From: Armillaria gallica
Taxonomy: Eukaryota; Basidiomycota; Agaricomycetes; Agaricales; Physalacriaceae
Direction: 5' to 3'
DNA: 64,000 bases
Assembly (NCBI GenBank): GCA_037576215.1
Contig: JBANDB010000002.1
Coordinates: 3,038,001-3,102,000, forward strand
The position numbers and the translations under genes are program-made. Positions within the stretch are counted from its first letter, which is position 1. Each line of letters begins with the position of its first letter. The notes under the pieces are model-generated. The model did no database searches, had not been told where the DNA came from, and saw only the letters and a list, made by a program, of their open reading frames with translations. This document shows, piece by piece, positions 45,566-57,338 of the stretch.

Positions 45566-45983
45566 ATGGTTTTCCGAGAAATGGCGGAACTGCTGGTATC
45601 ATCCAACAATGAGTTTGCGGCGGGGGTAGGGCAATGCCTCCATGCATTCATGGCAGCATCGAGTGCGAATGCGCAGGGGGCGCCCATCATGGTTACATTT
45701 GGGAATCGCACGATGGCATTCGGGAAGAAAAAAATGGCGAGCATGACTGGTCGCGTAAGTATTCAAACCTGCTGTCTCTTTCTTCGACTCCACCGTGACC
45801 GTGCTGCAGAACGCATTCATATACATCAAAAGCAAATTCGGGCTGCTGAATGCCACTACGCCACTGTACCTCCATGCTGTTTTTCCAGGGGGTCCGGATG
45901 AAGAAGAAAAATACGTTGAAGTAGACTTGGAAGCGTTTGAAGAGCTTGTGATGCACATGTCGAAATTGCGCATTATGACCTAG
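45566..45983 (+). CDS. Small two-exon protein of unknown function
   Basis: Exons 45566-45754 and 45810-45983 with a 55-bp GT-AG intron give 120 residues: MVFREMAELLVSSNNEFAAG, then ANAQGAPIMVTFGNRTMAFG, NAFIYIKSKFGLLNATTPLY, and an acidic C-terminal part GPDEEEKYVEVDLEAFEELV ending KLRIMT. The good splice sites and amphipathic C-terminal helix favour a real gene. No domain or signal peptide was recognised. Confidence 0.55.
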
Positions 45984-46182
45984 GTGGGCGAGCTGGCTCT
46001 TGCAGCTCTTACCGAAAATTTACTTTGAAAAATTCTAGATGAAGAAATTCTAGAAGGGAAGAGAAATGCATGGTTGCTGGAGGATTGACGGCCGTATTGA
46101 TTACGTAACACTTCTGCATGTGGAGCTTGCCTCGTTTCTTGTTTCTTCGTTTTGTCTCTGTGTAGTACTTGAAAAGAATCTT

Positions 46183-47479
46183 ATGGCGGTGCGCCAGCAA
46201 TGATTCGTATATCTTTTGTTATCGTCTAATTATCTTTTTGCAGACCGTAGAATCGCCTCTGAACACAGTACATCAAGCTTACCGCAGACTCACCCATCCA
46301 GAACTTGTTCTTTTCCTCAAGCTACGAAATCTGCCCACCTCTGGCTCTGACGACGAGCTCGCCTCTCGACTCACCAACCACGACTTTCACTTGTACCACT
46401 TTCCAAATGCCTCTGGAACTATATCCTCGTCGCCAAGCTCAGCGTCCCTGCTATTTCCCCAGCCACCGAAAAGGCATCGTCCGTCCGGGATACCAGATCT
46501 TCCGGTAGAGATTTTGGCCGACATTATGGACCATGTCGGCGACTGGGAGCTTTCCAGAGCTGTCGGAGTGCCCACATCTATTCCACGGCCGCTGGAGTGG
46601 TCTCGAGCGTCGTGCACCGACCACGCCATGATAACCGGCTCTCTTCATCTCATCCGGGCCGTCGACCCCACTGTTAATCCGCCAACCAAGATTGGTGCAG
46701 ACCTGGCTGTGCGATTTGGCTACGTCCATGTCCTCGAGCTCTTCCTGTATCATCACCACGGCATCTTTCTCTCCATCTTCAAAGGTGACCTCATCCCGGT
46801 CAAAGCATCACGTCATGGGAGAATAAACATCCTCTCTTGGTGGAAACACGGCTTTGAGCACCACCCTGATCTCGTACCCCCACCCAAACCGGGGTCCATT
46901 GCAGATGCCATTGACGGGGCATCTCGAAACGGACAAATCGCTTCCTTGGATTGGTGGATGCATTGCGGCCATCGCATGGAATATACCGAGGCCGCACTGG
47001 AGTATGCGAGTTCAAAGAATCAGATTGCGGTGCTTCAGTGGTGGAAAGAGCAGCATGAGCGTCATGGACTGCCTCTCAAGATCGGTCGTGTAATGGATAT
47101 GGCCAGTACGGCTGGTCATGTGGAGGTCCTGGAATGGTGGGCTACATCCCAGCTGGATCCCAAATACGACCGACACGCTCTTCAACATGCCAGTTGTCAC
47201 GGGAAGGTCGAAGTGCTGCAGTGGTGGCTTGGAAGCGGCTTGCCGTTAATATTCGACCAAGACGCGCTCACAGGAGCCACACGTCACAACAGACCCGAGG
47301 TTTTAGAGTGGTGGAACAAGTCGGGTCTTCCCATCCAGTATCGCATGTGTGATATCGAGGAGGCCTTGGAAGATGCTATTGGAGGTGGAGAAAACGCAAG
47401 GCAGTGGTGGAAGCATAAAGGTGTCGATTTCAACGCGAACGACAAAGAGTGGATGAAGCTACAAAACCTCAATTCTTAA
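46183..47479 (+). CDS. SAP / F-box-like / ankyrin-like repeat protein with paired tryptophans
   Basis: A 6-nt first exon (ATGGCG, 46183-46188) splices across a 55-bp intron to 46244, giving 413 residues. An N-terminal SAP-like helix pair, LTHPELVLFLKLRNLPTSGS with DDELASRL, spans about residues 17-45. An F-box-like segment GIPDLPVEILADIMDHVGDW lies around residues 85-105. The rest is about seven tandem units of about 30 residues, each built as xxxALxxAS-xGxxxVLxWW: for example INILSWWK, IASLDWWMHCG, IAVLQWWKEQ, VEVLEWWATS, VEVLQWWLGSGLP and PEVLEWWNKSGLP. The spacing and helix pattern resemble ankyrin repeats in which the second helix carries a fixed Trp-Trp. The role may be substrate recognition for an SCF ubiquitin ligase (inference). 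It is convergent with another F-box-type gene. Confidence 0.78.
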
Positions 47480-47764
47480 CAGTGCCCATTTTCACCAAGC
47501 TATCTCATCTGACACGTTATTGCATTTTACTACGTCTACTGTTCTCCTTGCTCATGTTGTGTATTTGCTTAGGTTTCTTTCATCTATTCCGCATCTGTCC
47601 ACACAATGTTTTCAACGCACGCTATACTGTACAACAAACATTTTTACTGTTGGGCAGCTACCCGCACACATAGTTAATAATAACAACCGATTTATTCTCG
47701 CTTTCCCCACTAGCAAACCATTTACCGCGTTTGTGGTACTATTTATAACCTTGTCCATCTGTTC

Positions 47765-48832
47765 TCAACGTCTTCCTTCCAGCATCTTGTCGACTTCCTT
47801 CCAAACTCGTTCAGTCTCGTCCAAAACGTAGCCGGCAGTCCAAGCACCGGGGTCAGCTGGCGCTAATTGGGGCATTTTCTGAAGCTTCACTTGTCTTCCG
47901 TAAGTCTGGAATTTTGGACTCGTGGCCCAGTCCTTTAATGTGACAGGATCAAACACCTTTCCATAGGGCGCGGAGTACACAACCATCGTTGGGTACCCAA
48001 TCCTCCTTGGCCCCTCATGCCGTCTTCTATCTACCAAAAGCGGAAAAGAGAATTGTTGAAGGTTGGTCATCATGCGCAATGGGATGTCCTTCACCCATTC
48101 TGCGACTGGGTATTCCTGGAGAGAAATAGAGGACAGATCGTGATAAGGGACCCACATGCACAGATGGGTGATCTTCTTCAAGAACGTAGCCCCTTCGTAA
48201 GAGGACGTTATCGGCTTCCATCTTATAAACCGGCCCTCAAAAGCTATGCGGCGGCACTTCCAATCCTTGTCCGGATTGGCACCGTCGCTAGAAAGGCCAT
48301 TGTACAGCAAATGCATCCCGTAAAAGGGCATGCCGATGGACTCTGCACGAGAGATGACTTGGTACAGGGAGGAATAATCGATGTAGTTGTTCCGGTCGAT
48401 GATAGCTTCATACGACTCAGAGCACCAGAATCGTCGAACCAGGGATGGGTAATCAAGTCTAAGGCGTCCTTGACGCTGGTGCTGGTAACGAACGGCACGC
48501 GCGAACAACGCAAGATCTCTTTCGGAATTGAGTATGACGGTGTGTAGGAGATGGGGCATCGTGTGTTGATACATCAAATGGGACACGCGTGCTAATGCTA
48601 TAGCTGCGCTGTACGAAGGTCTCACCACGTCGACGTTCCCATCGTTGAACTCTGGAGACGCGGCGTAAGCGATGATCTCGAGGAAGAGCTCTATTGGAAG
48701 ACTGAGAATGGGGAAGATTTTCTTTTGTGGGCGGGAGTGATGTGGGCGAGACGGAGTTTGTGAGCGAGACTGAGTCAGTGGGCGAGACTGGTGTGGTGGG
48801 CGATGCTGGTGATTGCGGCCTAGATGGTACAT
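47765..48832 (-). CDS. F-box-like domain protein
   Basis: A single open frame of 355 codons from ATG 48832 with no intron. It opens with a low-complexity His/Pro/Arg/Ser-rich segment (MYHLGRNHQHRPPHQSRPLT) and then an F-box-like motif FPILSLPIELFLEIIAYAAS at about residues 38-57. The next part, ALARVSHLMYQHTMPHLLHT, is the usual F-box second half. The remaining domain (for example FWCSESYEAIIDRNNYIDYS and YHDLSSISLQEYPVAEWVKD) lacks obvious leucine-rich or WD repeats. Mushrooms carry large sets of such F-box proteins, whose substrates are unknown. An upstream GTG in frame is not used in eukaryotes, so ATG 48832 is chosen. It lies tail-to-tail with the SAP/ankyrin-like gene, 285 bp away. Confidence 0.8.
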   Translation of the reverse strand: MYHLGRNHQHRPPHQSRPLTQSRSQTPSRPHHSRPQKKIFPILSLPIELFLEIIAYAASPEFNDGNVDVVRPSYSAAIALARVSHLMYQHTMPHLLHTVILNSERDLALFARAVRYQHQRQGRLRLDYPSLVRRFWCSESYEAIIDRNNYIDYSSLYQVISRAESIGMPFYGMHLLYNGLSSDGANPDKDWKCRRIAFEGRFIRWKPITSSYEGATFLKKITHLCMWVPYHDLSSISLQEYPVAEWVKDIPLRMMTNLQQFSFPLLVDRRRHEGPRRIGYPTMVVYSAPYGKVFDPVTLKDWATSPKFQTYGRQVKLQKMPQLAPADPGAWTAGYVLDETERVWKEVDKMLEGRR

Positions 48833-49397
48833 CGTTGAATCAGTAGGTTTTTGGTTCCGCGGAATCAGATGTGGGGGTGTTGTGCAGTTGCAATGTTCGA
48901 CGAGTTTTTTTATACAATGCACGTAAGAGTGGCATGGGAGCTAGCCCTTATTGTTGTCCAAGACTGAAATCGTCTTTGGATACAGTTGCCAGTGGCTCAG
49001 TAATGATAATGCAACCAAAGACAATGAGCAAGGCCATCAACCCGTCCATCGCCTGACTTGCCCTGGGAATGTCGGGCTGCACATTGTACGACAAAAACGT
49101 CCGAGTTGCATGGGCGCTGACCCCTTTTGGAATATCGCTTCAATCAAAGTACCACGATGATTCACATGCAGGCCGAACAAATAAAAATAACAATGGGAAG
49201 GTCATTTTCGCAACAAAGGACCGTAAAAATCAAACCGACTAGAAGTAGGATTAGGGCGACACTAATAAGACGCTCCTAAAGCAGTCCATAAACGATATAA
49301 ACAGAACAGAAATGCCAGATTTCTTCCTGCCGATGACAATTAAAAACTTCTACGACTATGGAAGTGGGGTATAGGACGACATGAGAGAGTCAGCTAT
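48833..49397. other. Intergenic, about 560 bp
   Basis: 5' flank of the F-box gene and 3' flank of the DPBB gene. No gene recognised. Confidence 0.45.
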
Positions 49398-50026
49398 TTA
49401 TGAGCTTGAGTCGTCAGACGCAAATTCCCAGGAAATTGCGAAGACGCCAGCGTCGGTGCTGCCGTGCAAGGCGGTGAAAAGTCCAGTCGACATGTCTACA
49501 TGAACGTCGGTAAAAAGATTTACAAAAATAGAAGAAAGGCATACCAATGCTGCCGACACCGCACGAAGGGCATGAGTCTCTTACAAGACCTTTCTGGGTT
49601 TCTCCAGTAGTAGTATCTGTGATGGAGACATACTATTATAAAATTTAATCAAACTGTTAACTTGATGAATCAGAAAAGGTACGCACGGTGTTACAGTGTT
49701 CGCCGCTGCCGTAGGTAGTGGAGTCTAGAGCAACAATGAATTCGCTGTCTTTTCCAGTATCGTCTTCACCGCAATTGCCAACACCGACTAAAAAACGAGA
49801 TAGAGATCTGATCAGATAGTGAAAAAATAATATTTCAACGGTACTAACGATAGAAGTAGGTGGCCTATTGAAGGGAATATAAATTCGACTGGAATTCCAT
49901 TAGGAGACTAGAGCTCACCTGGCCAGTTGCGCGTTTCTGGACCCCTTGCGAAGGAATGGGCGCAGAGAGAACGAAGGATTGGAGGCATGCGAAGAAGGCG
50001 ACGATAAGAGTGATGACAGAGAACAT
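49398..50026 (-). CDS. Small secreted double-psi beta-barrel (RlpA/barwin/expansin-like) protein
   Basis: Five exons (50026-49919, 49864-49849, 49787-49687, 49632-49545, 49495-49398) join to 136 residues. The start MFSVITLIVAFFACLQSFVL then SAPIPSQGVQKR is a classic signal peptide followed by a short propeptide with a KR that could be a Kex2 site. The mature domain reads ATYFYLGVGNCGEDD, EFIVALDSTTYGSGEHCN, YVSITDTTTGETQKGLVRDS, CPSCGVGSIDMSTGLFTALH, and AGVFAISWEF. These are the DPBB hallmarks (GxGxCG, ALxxxxY, DxCPxC, DxSxGxFxxL, W.F). Such proteins are secreted, often stress- or host-induced, and bind cell-wall carbohydrate without clear enzymatic activity. Exon 2 is only 16 nt. Confidence 0.92.
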
Positions 50027-51739
50027 TTTGATTGAGGTTGGTGGCGTTGAGAGGAGACGAGAGGATAAGTTGAGAGACTGAGATCGAGGTGATCGAGGTG
50101 AACTTGTGTAGGGACTGTGGTGGGCACTGAACTAGCTAGAGTCGAAGTGCCGTGTGTGCAGAGTAGATGCAAGTGAGTGAGTGTCAATGGGTAGGCTAGG
50201 GTGGGCACATTTCCGAGGACAGCAGCTATTTATTGGACCGGGAAAAAGTCCACAAATCCCCTTGTAGTAGTCGGCCGCATTGTGACTGTCCAATGGCTAA
50301 TATTTCTTCGTAAATGAAATGACAAAAGCGGCGCAGTCCTAGTAATTTGTGCCCTAAATTTTATCGCAGGAAGGGTTGCGCAGCCCGAGGGCCCTCCAGG
50401 CCAGGGACTCGTCAGAAACAACGAGGTGTGGAAAGACCATATATGGCGATCGGCGGTGCGCGAATGACCATAGATGGAATCAGGGCTAATTGTTCCTGTT
50501 GTGCAATGTCCCCCATTGGTTGTCTGCGTCATGACTCATTAGCGCGCTGCGACTCGGAACTGTTTCCGTCTTGGCTTTCTTTGTTGCAACCTGTGCTAAA
50601 TATCAAACCGGATCCTCCTGCGGGACCGTGGTTCTGAGGACAAGTACCCTGGTTTTTGGCGGTAGGTAAATTAACGAGACCCCAATTAATTATACACCCA
50701 TAGTATCAACACGAACCAAACGCGAGCCAAGCTAGGTCCAAGTGTAAGCACTTCCTGAGGGGGTTCGTGTACTGCTGCGTACAGCTTCTCATACAATGTT
50801 TTCCCATGAGTCTGTGCACGATACGCCCTGGACCAGACCGTAGCGTAAGTTGTACCGTGCGCACACGCACTGCGGGACCGGTACGCCGGCAGGTACATTC
50901 AACAACTCCACATTGTTGTAAGGTTGGTGAATATTGTTCCCATGAAACCAGTGCACAGATATTACGTCGCTTGTCATATTCACGCGCTTTCTATCCTTCT
51001 TTCTGGGTCAAAACTGCGAACCTGAATGCTTTTGCGCCCGTACTATAATGTGACGATTCAAATATCTACGCTCAGGGATTTGGTTCCGAGGAGCAGCCTT
51101 GCGTTAATGTTATCAACATCCATTGCCCCGCAAGTTCATTCCAAGTGGCGATGTACCGGCGAATATAGCAGAAACATGCCCCACCGAGGAGATCTGTCTC
51201 GCACGTCGGTCACAGGAGTCATCTACGATGTATCTCGTACCATAAGAGCTGGTAAAGCCTTGGAGTTTGTCGTCCCTCATCACCGTCGTCAATCTGAAGT
51301 GGCTCTTCTTGTCAGGATGCTCTTTAGCCCACCATATCCTTGATCCGAGCTTTGAAATGGGTAAGAGTGTAAATCGTCTACCGCGTGAAACTGGAGATGA
51401 GCCGATACTCTTAAAGCTGCCTTAAAAGCCTTCATGGAGTCCGACCAGGGTACTATATACGCGAAAGCGCGCGTCAATGACGCGTATAGGGGCCGAGTTC
51501 CTCCAGCCAATCAAAAGCCTGAGAGTTTCTCCAATCGTTATCCTCGACCTTTGTCCACTCTTCTGGAAGAGAAGGACCTACATGACAAATCCACACGCGT
51601 TCTTAGCTCTCACTGAACGAAGTAGTTGGATCCCAAAGACAGAAAACGGAATGTACGGAACGCGCTGTCAGCAAATGGACCGGGAACCCGGGGTCACGGC
51701 TGATAGCAGATCCTGAACTTCGCATCGTACCTTGATAAC
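50027..51739. other. Intergenic, about 1.7 kb
   Basis: Several frames of 60-105 codons on both strands overlap each other and show no domain or splice logic. It holds the promoters of the secreted DPBB gene (left) and the oxidase gene (right). No tRNA or repeat was found by eye. Confidence 0.4.
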
Positions 51740-53285
51740 ATGGCGCAGGTAAACGACAGTGTCTTAATCATCGGCGCGGGGGTCTTTGGCATCTCCACGG
51801 CATATCACCTTTTGACCAGAGGATTCACCGACGTGACCGTTCTTGAAAGAGCAGAGACATTGCCCCCGGCCGATGGAACGAGTAATGACTTCAATAGGAG
51901 TAAGAAACTTTTCCAGTCATTCCCGATCTTCAGTTTAACTTGTTCACAGTTGTGCGAACGTCCTATAATGACTCTTTCTATGCAAAGTTGGCTCATGATG
52001 CCATTCAGTCGTGGAAGAACCGAGAATTATTCGGAGACAGTTATCAAGAGTAATCAATTCTATCATGCTCTCTACTAAAAGAATCTACTTACGAGTTCGA
52101 TTTAGATCGGGCGTGCTTGTTCTTGGTTCCGCAAAGTCTTACGCAGAGCAATCGTATAAAAGCGATGTAGCACTTGGCCTGCGCTTGACAAGACTAGAGA
52201 ACGCTGATGCTATTCGATGTATCTTCCCAGATGGCGTCAAGGTAGGGTCCTTTGATAAAATCACTGGATACCTAAACTTAGACGGCGGATGGGCTCATGC
52301 AGCGAATGGTGTGTCTGCTTTGACTGCAAAGGTTATCCAACTGGGAGGAAAGGTTCTTCCTGGCAAGACTGTTAATGACCTCTTAAGGGAGGACGATAAG
52401 ACTGTAGGTGTACAATGCAAGGATGGATCTTCCTTCAGGTCCAAGTATACTATCGTAGCCACTGGAGCTTGGACACCTTCCACTTTTCCTGCGCTTAATC
52501 TTCAGGATAAGTTCGTGGCTACAGGGTGAGTGGGTCCCAATTTATCGTCAATCGGCATCCCGACCTCATACCACTGTGCTGTGTCTTAGTCAATGTGTTA
52601 CGATGGTCCAACTTACACCAGAAGAGGCTAAAACCTATCGAGATATCCCTGTTGTGCTAGACTTCGATTCAGGATTCTACTGCTTTCCAGTAAGCGTCGT
52701 TTACTCATTCCTTGACATAAAAGTTAACGTTCTAGTAGCCCAGTGCAGAAAATATAGTAAAAATGGCTATCCACTCCCGCGGGTACACACATACCAAAGA
52801 CGCAATATCAACACCTCGTACAGTTGTCTCTGATGGGGAAGATGGACTTCGTATTCCAAAGGCCGATCTCAATGAAATCAGAATTCGATTCAAGGAGGTC
52901 TTTCCCGAGCTCGCTAACAAACCGCTACTTCGCACCCGACTATGCTGGTATACGGACACGCAGGATGGAGATTGGGTAATCGGCTCTCATCCAAAAGATA
53001 GTGCTTTGATTTTCGCAACCGCAGGGAGTGGACATGCCTATAAGGCTAGTTTAACAGTTATTCACCACCTACAAATTAGACTGACGAGCGCCTTCGTAGT
53101 TTCTTCCTGTGATTGGCCGACTCGTCGCAGATGTGCTTGAAGGAAAGATGGAGCCGGCGGTGGCGAAAAAATTCGCATTCGATCGCGAAGTGGACCACAC
53201 TGACTACTCACGAGCTGACACGAAACCAAAAGAACTGGATCTGAGCCAGTTGTGCACGCCTGAGGATTTAGCTCGTACAGCTTGA
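51740..53285 (+). CDS. FAD-dependent amine oxidase, sarcosine/fructosyl-amino-acid/pipecolate oxidase family
   Basis: Oxidises a secondary amine (sarcosine, pipecolate, saccharopine or a fructosyl amino acid) to an imine, releasing hydrogen peroxide. From ATG 51740: MAQVNDSVLIIGAGVFGIST carries the GxGxxG FAD motif, then TVLERAETLPPADGTSNDFN, IVRTSYNDSFYAKLAHDAIQ, SGVLVLGSAKSYAEQSYKSD, YLNLDGGWAHAANGVSALTA, TIVATGAWTPSTFPAL, and RTRLCWYTDTQDGDWVIGSH, in which the Cys corresponds to the residue that holds FAD covalently in this family. FATAGSGHAYK joins to FLPVIGRLVADVL. The joint between those two needs an intron starting with GC (53045-53099, GC-AG). It ends at 53285, only 106 bp from the CPA2 stop on the other strand. 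No peroxisomal signal is seen at the end (LARTA). Confidence 0.9.
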
Positions 53286-53391
53286 GGGTCAGTGTATATA
53301 CAGATGAAAGATAGAACGAGATCTATGGTGTAAAATACATGGAACTTCGATGTTCCTTTTGATGTACCTTGCAGATCAAGGTATTGAGCAA

Positions 53392-56300
53392 TCATGCTCG
53401 CTTTCCAACGAATTCCCGCCAAGATTTGACTTCACTAGGTATCCGTCCTTCCGTGTAACTCCTCAAGCCCCCATGTGGTATCTTTTTTGCTAAGCTTTCG
53501 ACAAAAAGCTGAGCAGTGCGAGCATTGTTCAGCAAGGGCAATCCAAAGTCAACGGCGTTTCTGAGGGTCGATTAGCTAGAGACCTTGGTAACCATGTAAC
53601 TGCTTACCGGCGAGCCACGTAGTCCTCATCAGTGAAAGTCAAACCTCGAGACTTAGCCAGATTGATGACACATTGAATTTCGTATTCATCGAAGACCTCC
53701 CTCAGTTTTCGCTTGTCTTTGGTAGGGAAGAATATACGTTTGGCCGTGACGTATGGAATATCATTGAGGAATTCTTCCACCACAGGCGAAGAGCAATAGA
53801 GTTTGAAGCCGAGGTCAAGCAATTGCTTAGCGACAGTAGTCATCTCTGGACGGGTTGTATCTCCTCCGATGAGGACTCCTGATCCGGCCTTGGGAACTTT
53901 GAACCCTGTTGTACTGAGTAGAGATGCCCAGTATGCTTCATGGATGTCCTTCCCGAAACTTGCGACTTCGCCTGTGCTCGCCATTTCTACATGAACGAAT
54001 TCAATTGAAGGCGCATTTAGCACGAGAAAAAGTTACTTACCGACACCGAGGAAAGGATCGGCACCGCCCAATCGAGTCCAAGAGAATTGGGCAACCTTAA
54101 TAGAAGTATAGTCGCGCTTTTCTTTCATGAGATCCACTGGCTCAGGAACATTCTCGCCAACAATAGCAGTGGTAGCCGTGTCGATGAAGTTGTGACCGAG
54201 AACTTTGGATACGAAGGGGAAAGAGCGAGAGGCCCGAAGGTTGCATTCAATAACTTTAAGTGCTGCTTCCTCATCGGGAGAATCGGCCGATTTTCTGATA
54301 ATTTGCATGTTGAACGGTCCAGAGATCTGGAAAGCGTGCGCGACCTTTTCAGCGATTGTCTTCAAACGGGCCAAATCCTTTTCCGTAAGAGAGAATGGAG
54401 GAAGAACGAGAGTCGCGTCGCCCGAGTGAACACCGGCGTTCTCGACGTGCTCGGAAACGGCGTGGACCAGAAGTTTACCCTGGTGGGCGACTGCATCAAC
54501 GTCAATCTCCTGGGCGTCATCGATGAATTTGGTAATGACGACAGGATGAAGAGGGGACACCGAAGCTGCGGCAGAGAGGTTGTACTCAAGAGCCGCCTCC
54601 TCGTAGACCACGTTCATTGCGGCACCGGACAACACGTATGAAGGGCGAATGAGGACGGGGTACCTAGAGCAACATTAGCGAGCATTCTCAATCGGAAAAA
54701 AATAAATAAACATACCCAACTTTTGCCGCGAAGGCCTTGGCAGCTTCCAAGGAGGTAGCTTCGGTCCAGTCGGGCTGATCGACATCAATACTGTCAAGTA
54801 CAGAAGAGAACTTGTGACGATCTTCCGCGTTGTCAATTTGCTCTGGATCAGTTCCGAGAACATTGACGCCATTTTGTTTGAGTCGCAAGGCAATGTTCTG
54901 CGGAAGTTGACCTAGGAGACGGGTCAGCGTCGGCATATGCAAAATTGTCCGTAAACTCACCACCGACGCTGACGACCACACCCTGGGCATGCTCAAGCTC
55001 GTAGATATCCATGACACGTTCGTATCCAAGCTCCTCGAAATACAGCCTATCAGCTTCATCGAAATCTGTCGAGACAGTCTCAGGGTTGTAGTTGATCATG
55101 ACTGTCTTTTTGCCCATGTCCCTCAGTTTCCTGGCACAGGTGACGGCACACCAGTCAAACTCGACACTGCTGCCGATTCGATAGACGCCACTGCCCAAGA
55201 CCATGGTTCCGTGCTCATCAAAGTCGATGTCATGTTCCGAGGCATTGTACGTTGTGTAGAGATAGTTGGTGTTGGCGGGAAACTCGGCAGCAAGAGTATC
55301 AATCCGCTTTACGAAGGGTGTGATCCCAAGAGATTTCCTGGCACTTCGAACGATATCTTCCGTTGATGAGACCAAGTCGGCAATCTGAGAATCTGAGAAG
55401 CCCATGCGTTTGGCCCGAGTCATGAGGTCATGGTCTATAGATTCAATCGATCCAGCCGCTTTCAGAGCATGGTGCGTTTGGACAATGTTGTCGATCTTGT
55501 GGAGGAACCACTATTGCACTATGTTTAGTATGAGCCAGATGTCTATAAACGATACGCACCTTGTCAATCTTGGTCAAGTCATGGAGCTGGTCAACGGTAT
55601 ATCCCTTGTTGTACATGGCATATGCAATGACGAATAGCCTCATGTCCGTGGGTTTTGACAGGGCCTCGTCCAGATTCTCGGGAGAGATGTACACCTCAAA
55701 ACCTTTCCACCGCGGGTCAACTTGTCTGATGGCTTTCTGCAAACTTTCCTCGAAGGTGCGACCAATAGCCATGACTTCACCAACTGACTTCATGGCCGAT
55801 CCGACCTCCCTATTGACCTGAGACGAGAATTTAGCCAAATCCCACTTCGGAATCTTCGTGACAATATAGTCGAGGGACGGTTCGAAGCAAGCCGTGGTCG
55901 TTTTAGTGACTGCGTTGGGAAGTTCTGGCAGCGTATAACCAAGAGCAATCTTTGCGGCTGTGTAAGCAAGAGGATAACCGGTTGCTTTAGATGCCAGAGC
56001 ACTGAGTTCACGTCAATGATGGTTTACACGGCGATGAATCCGAAGTACCTTGAACGACTCAATCTGAGAACGCAATGTTAGCCAAATACGAGTATTGACA
56101 GGCGCGAATCTCACCTCGCATTAACTTCAATAACGCAGTACTCTCGGGATGTCGGATTGAGAGCATATTGAATGTTACATTCACCCACGACGCCGAGATG
56201 ACGGATGACCTTAAGCGCTGCACTCCGAAGCATGTGGTATTCGTCATCAGGTAGGGTCTGCGAGGGAGCAACGACGATCGAATCTCCAGTATGTGTTCCT

Positions 56301-57338
56301 AGAGGATCGAAGTTTTCCATGTTACAACAGATGATCGTGTTCTAACTTGATTAGTAGGCAAGTGAATGGCTTAAAAGTTGAACCTGACGTACATCTGCCC
56401 CATCACGAACAACCTCGTATTCGAGTTCTTTCCAGCCTTTCATACTGCGTTCGATCAATACCTGAGGACTCAAACTGAGACTCTTGGCAGATAAATCACG
56501 TAATTCGTCCGGGTTGTTAGCAAAACCAGATCCGAGACCACCGAGAGTAAACGCAGACCGCAAAATGACGGGATAGCCAATTACTTCTGCTGCCGCAAGA
56601 GCTGCATTAACAGAGGAGACAGCCGTTGACTGAGCCGCGGGAATATCAATTTCTGGTCGGGATTTAGTATTGGTATTGCAAAAGGAAGAAAAGAAGGCTG
56701 TATTTACCCTTGAGTGCCTGTACGAAAAGATCACGATCCTCAGACACCTCAAGCGTCTGGATGGGTGTCCCTAAGACTGTGACTCCAAGTCGTTCAAGAA
56801 TGCCCATCTTGTCCAAAGCAATGCCGACATTGAGAGCGCTCTGACCACCGAAAGTGAGAAGGATACCATCCGGCTGTTCCTTCTCCAATACGTAGGCGAC
56901 ATAGTCGGCAGTAATGGGCAAAAAGTAGACTTCGGAAGCTAGTTGGTGGGACGTTTGCCAGGTAGCGATGTTAGGGTTAATTAGGACAGCGTCTATGCCT
57001 TCCTCGCTGAGAGCCTTCAATGCTTGAGATCCAGAGTAATCGAATTCACCGGCCTGTCCAATACTTAAACCTCCGCTACCAACCACCACCACCTTCTGGA
57101 CTTTGGGTCGGGGGAGTTTTGGGAGAACCTTGGCGGATATTTTTCGTGCTATTTCTGAGGGGGAACTGGGTGCATTTCCGTTATCGTTGGGAGAATAATT
57201 TCCAACTGCAGGGGCTGCAACTGCACGGACAGGGCTGGTTGTTTTGAGGGCAAGACGAGTAGCGGTAGTGTGCAAGGATCGGAGAGATATTCGAGGTATA
57301 TGTCGGTACGCTGACGATGTGCATCGTAGCAAACTCAT
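53392..57338 (-). CDS. CPA2: Carbamoyl-phosphate synthase large subunit, arginine-specific, mitochondrial
   Basis: Makes carbamoyl phosphate from ammonia, bicarbonate and two ATP for arginine synthesis. The N-terminus [20 protein letters not shown] then [11 protein letters not shown] is an Arg/Ser-rich mitochondrial presequence. The first half follows: [74 protein letters not shown] (ATP-grasp). The second half has [53 protein letters not shown] sequence near 54610-54665, and [20 protein letters not shown]. The C-terminal methylglyoxal-synthase-like domain has [20 protein letters not shown] and ends [10 protein letters not shown] at 53394-53392. Several 45-60 bp introns. No CAD-type fusion, so this is the arginine enzyme, not URA2. 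Confidence 0.96.

Noticed and set aside
48017..48547. 176-codon plus-strand frame
   Set aside because: Antisense to the F-box-like protein, whose 355-codon frame is longer and carries the F-box motif.
54087..54641. 184-codon plus-strand frame
   Set aside because: Antisense shadow of the CPA2 ATP-grasp exon, which is strongly conserved on the other strand.
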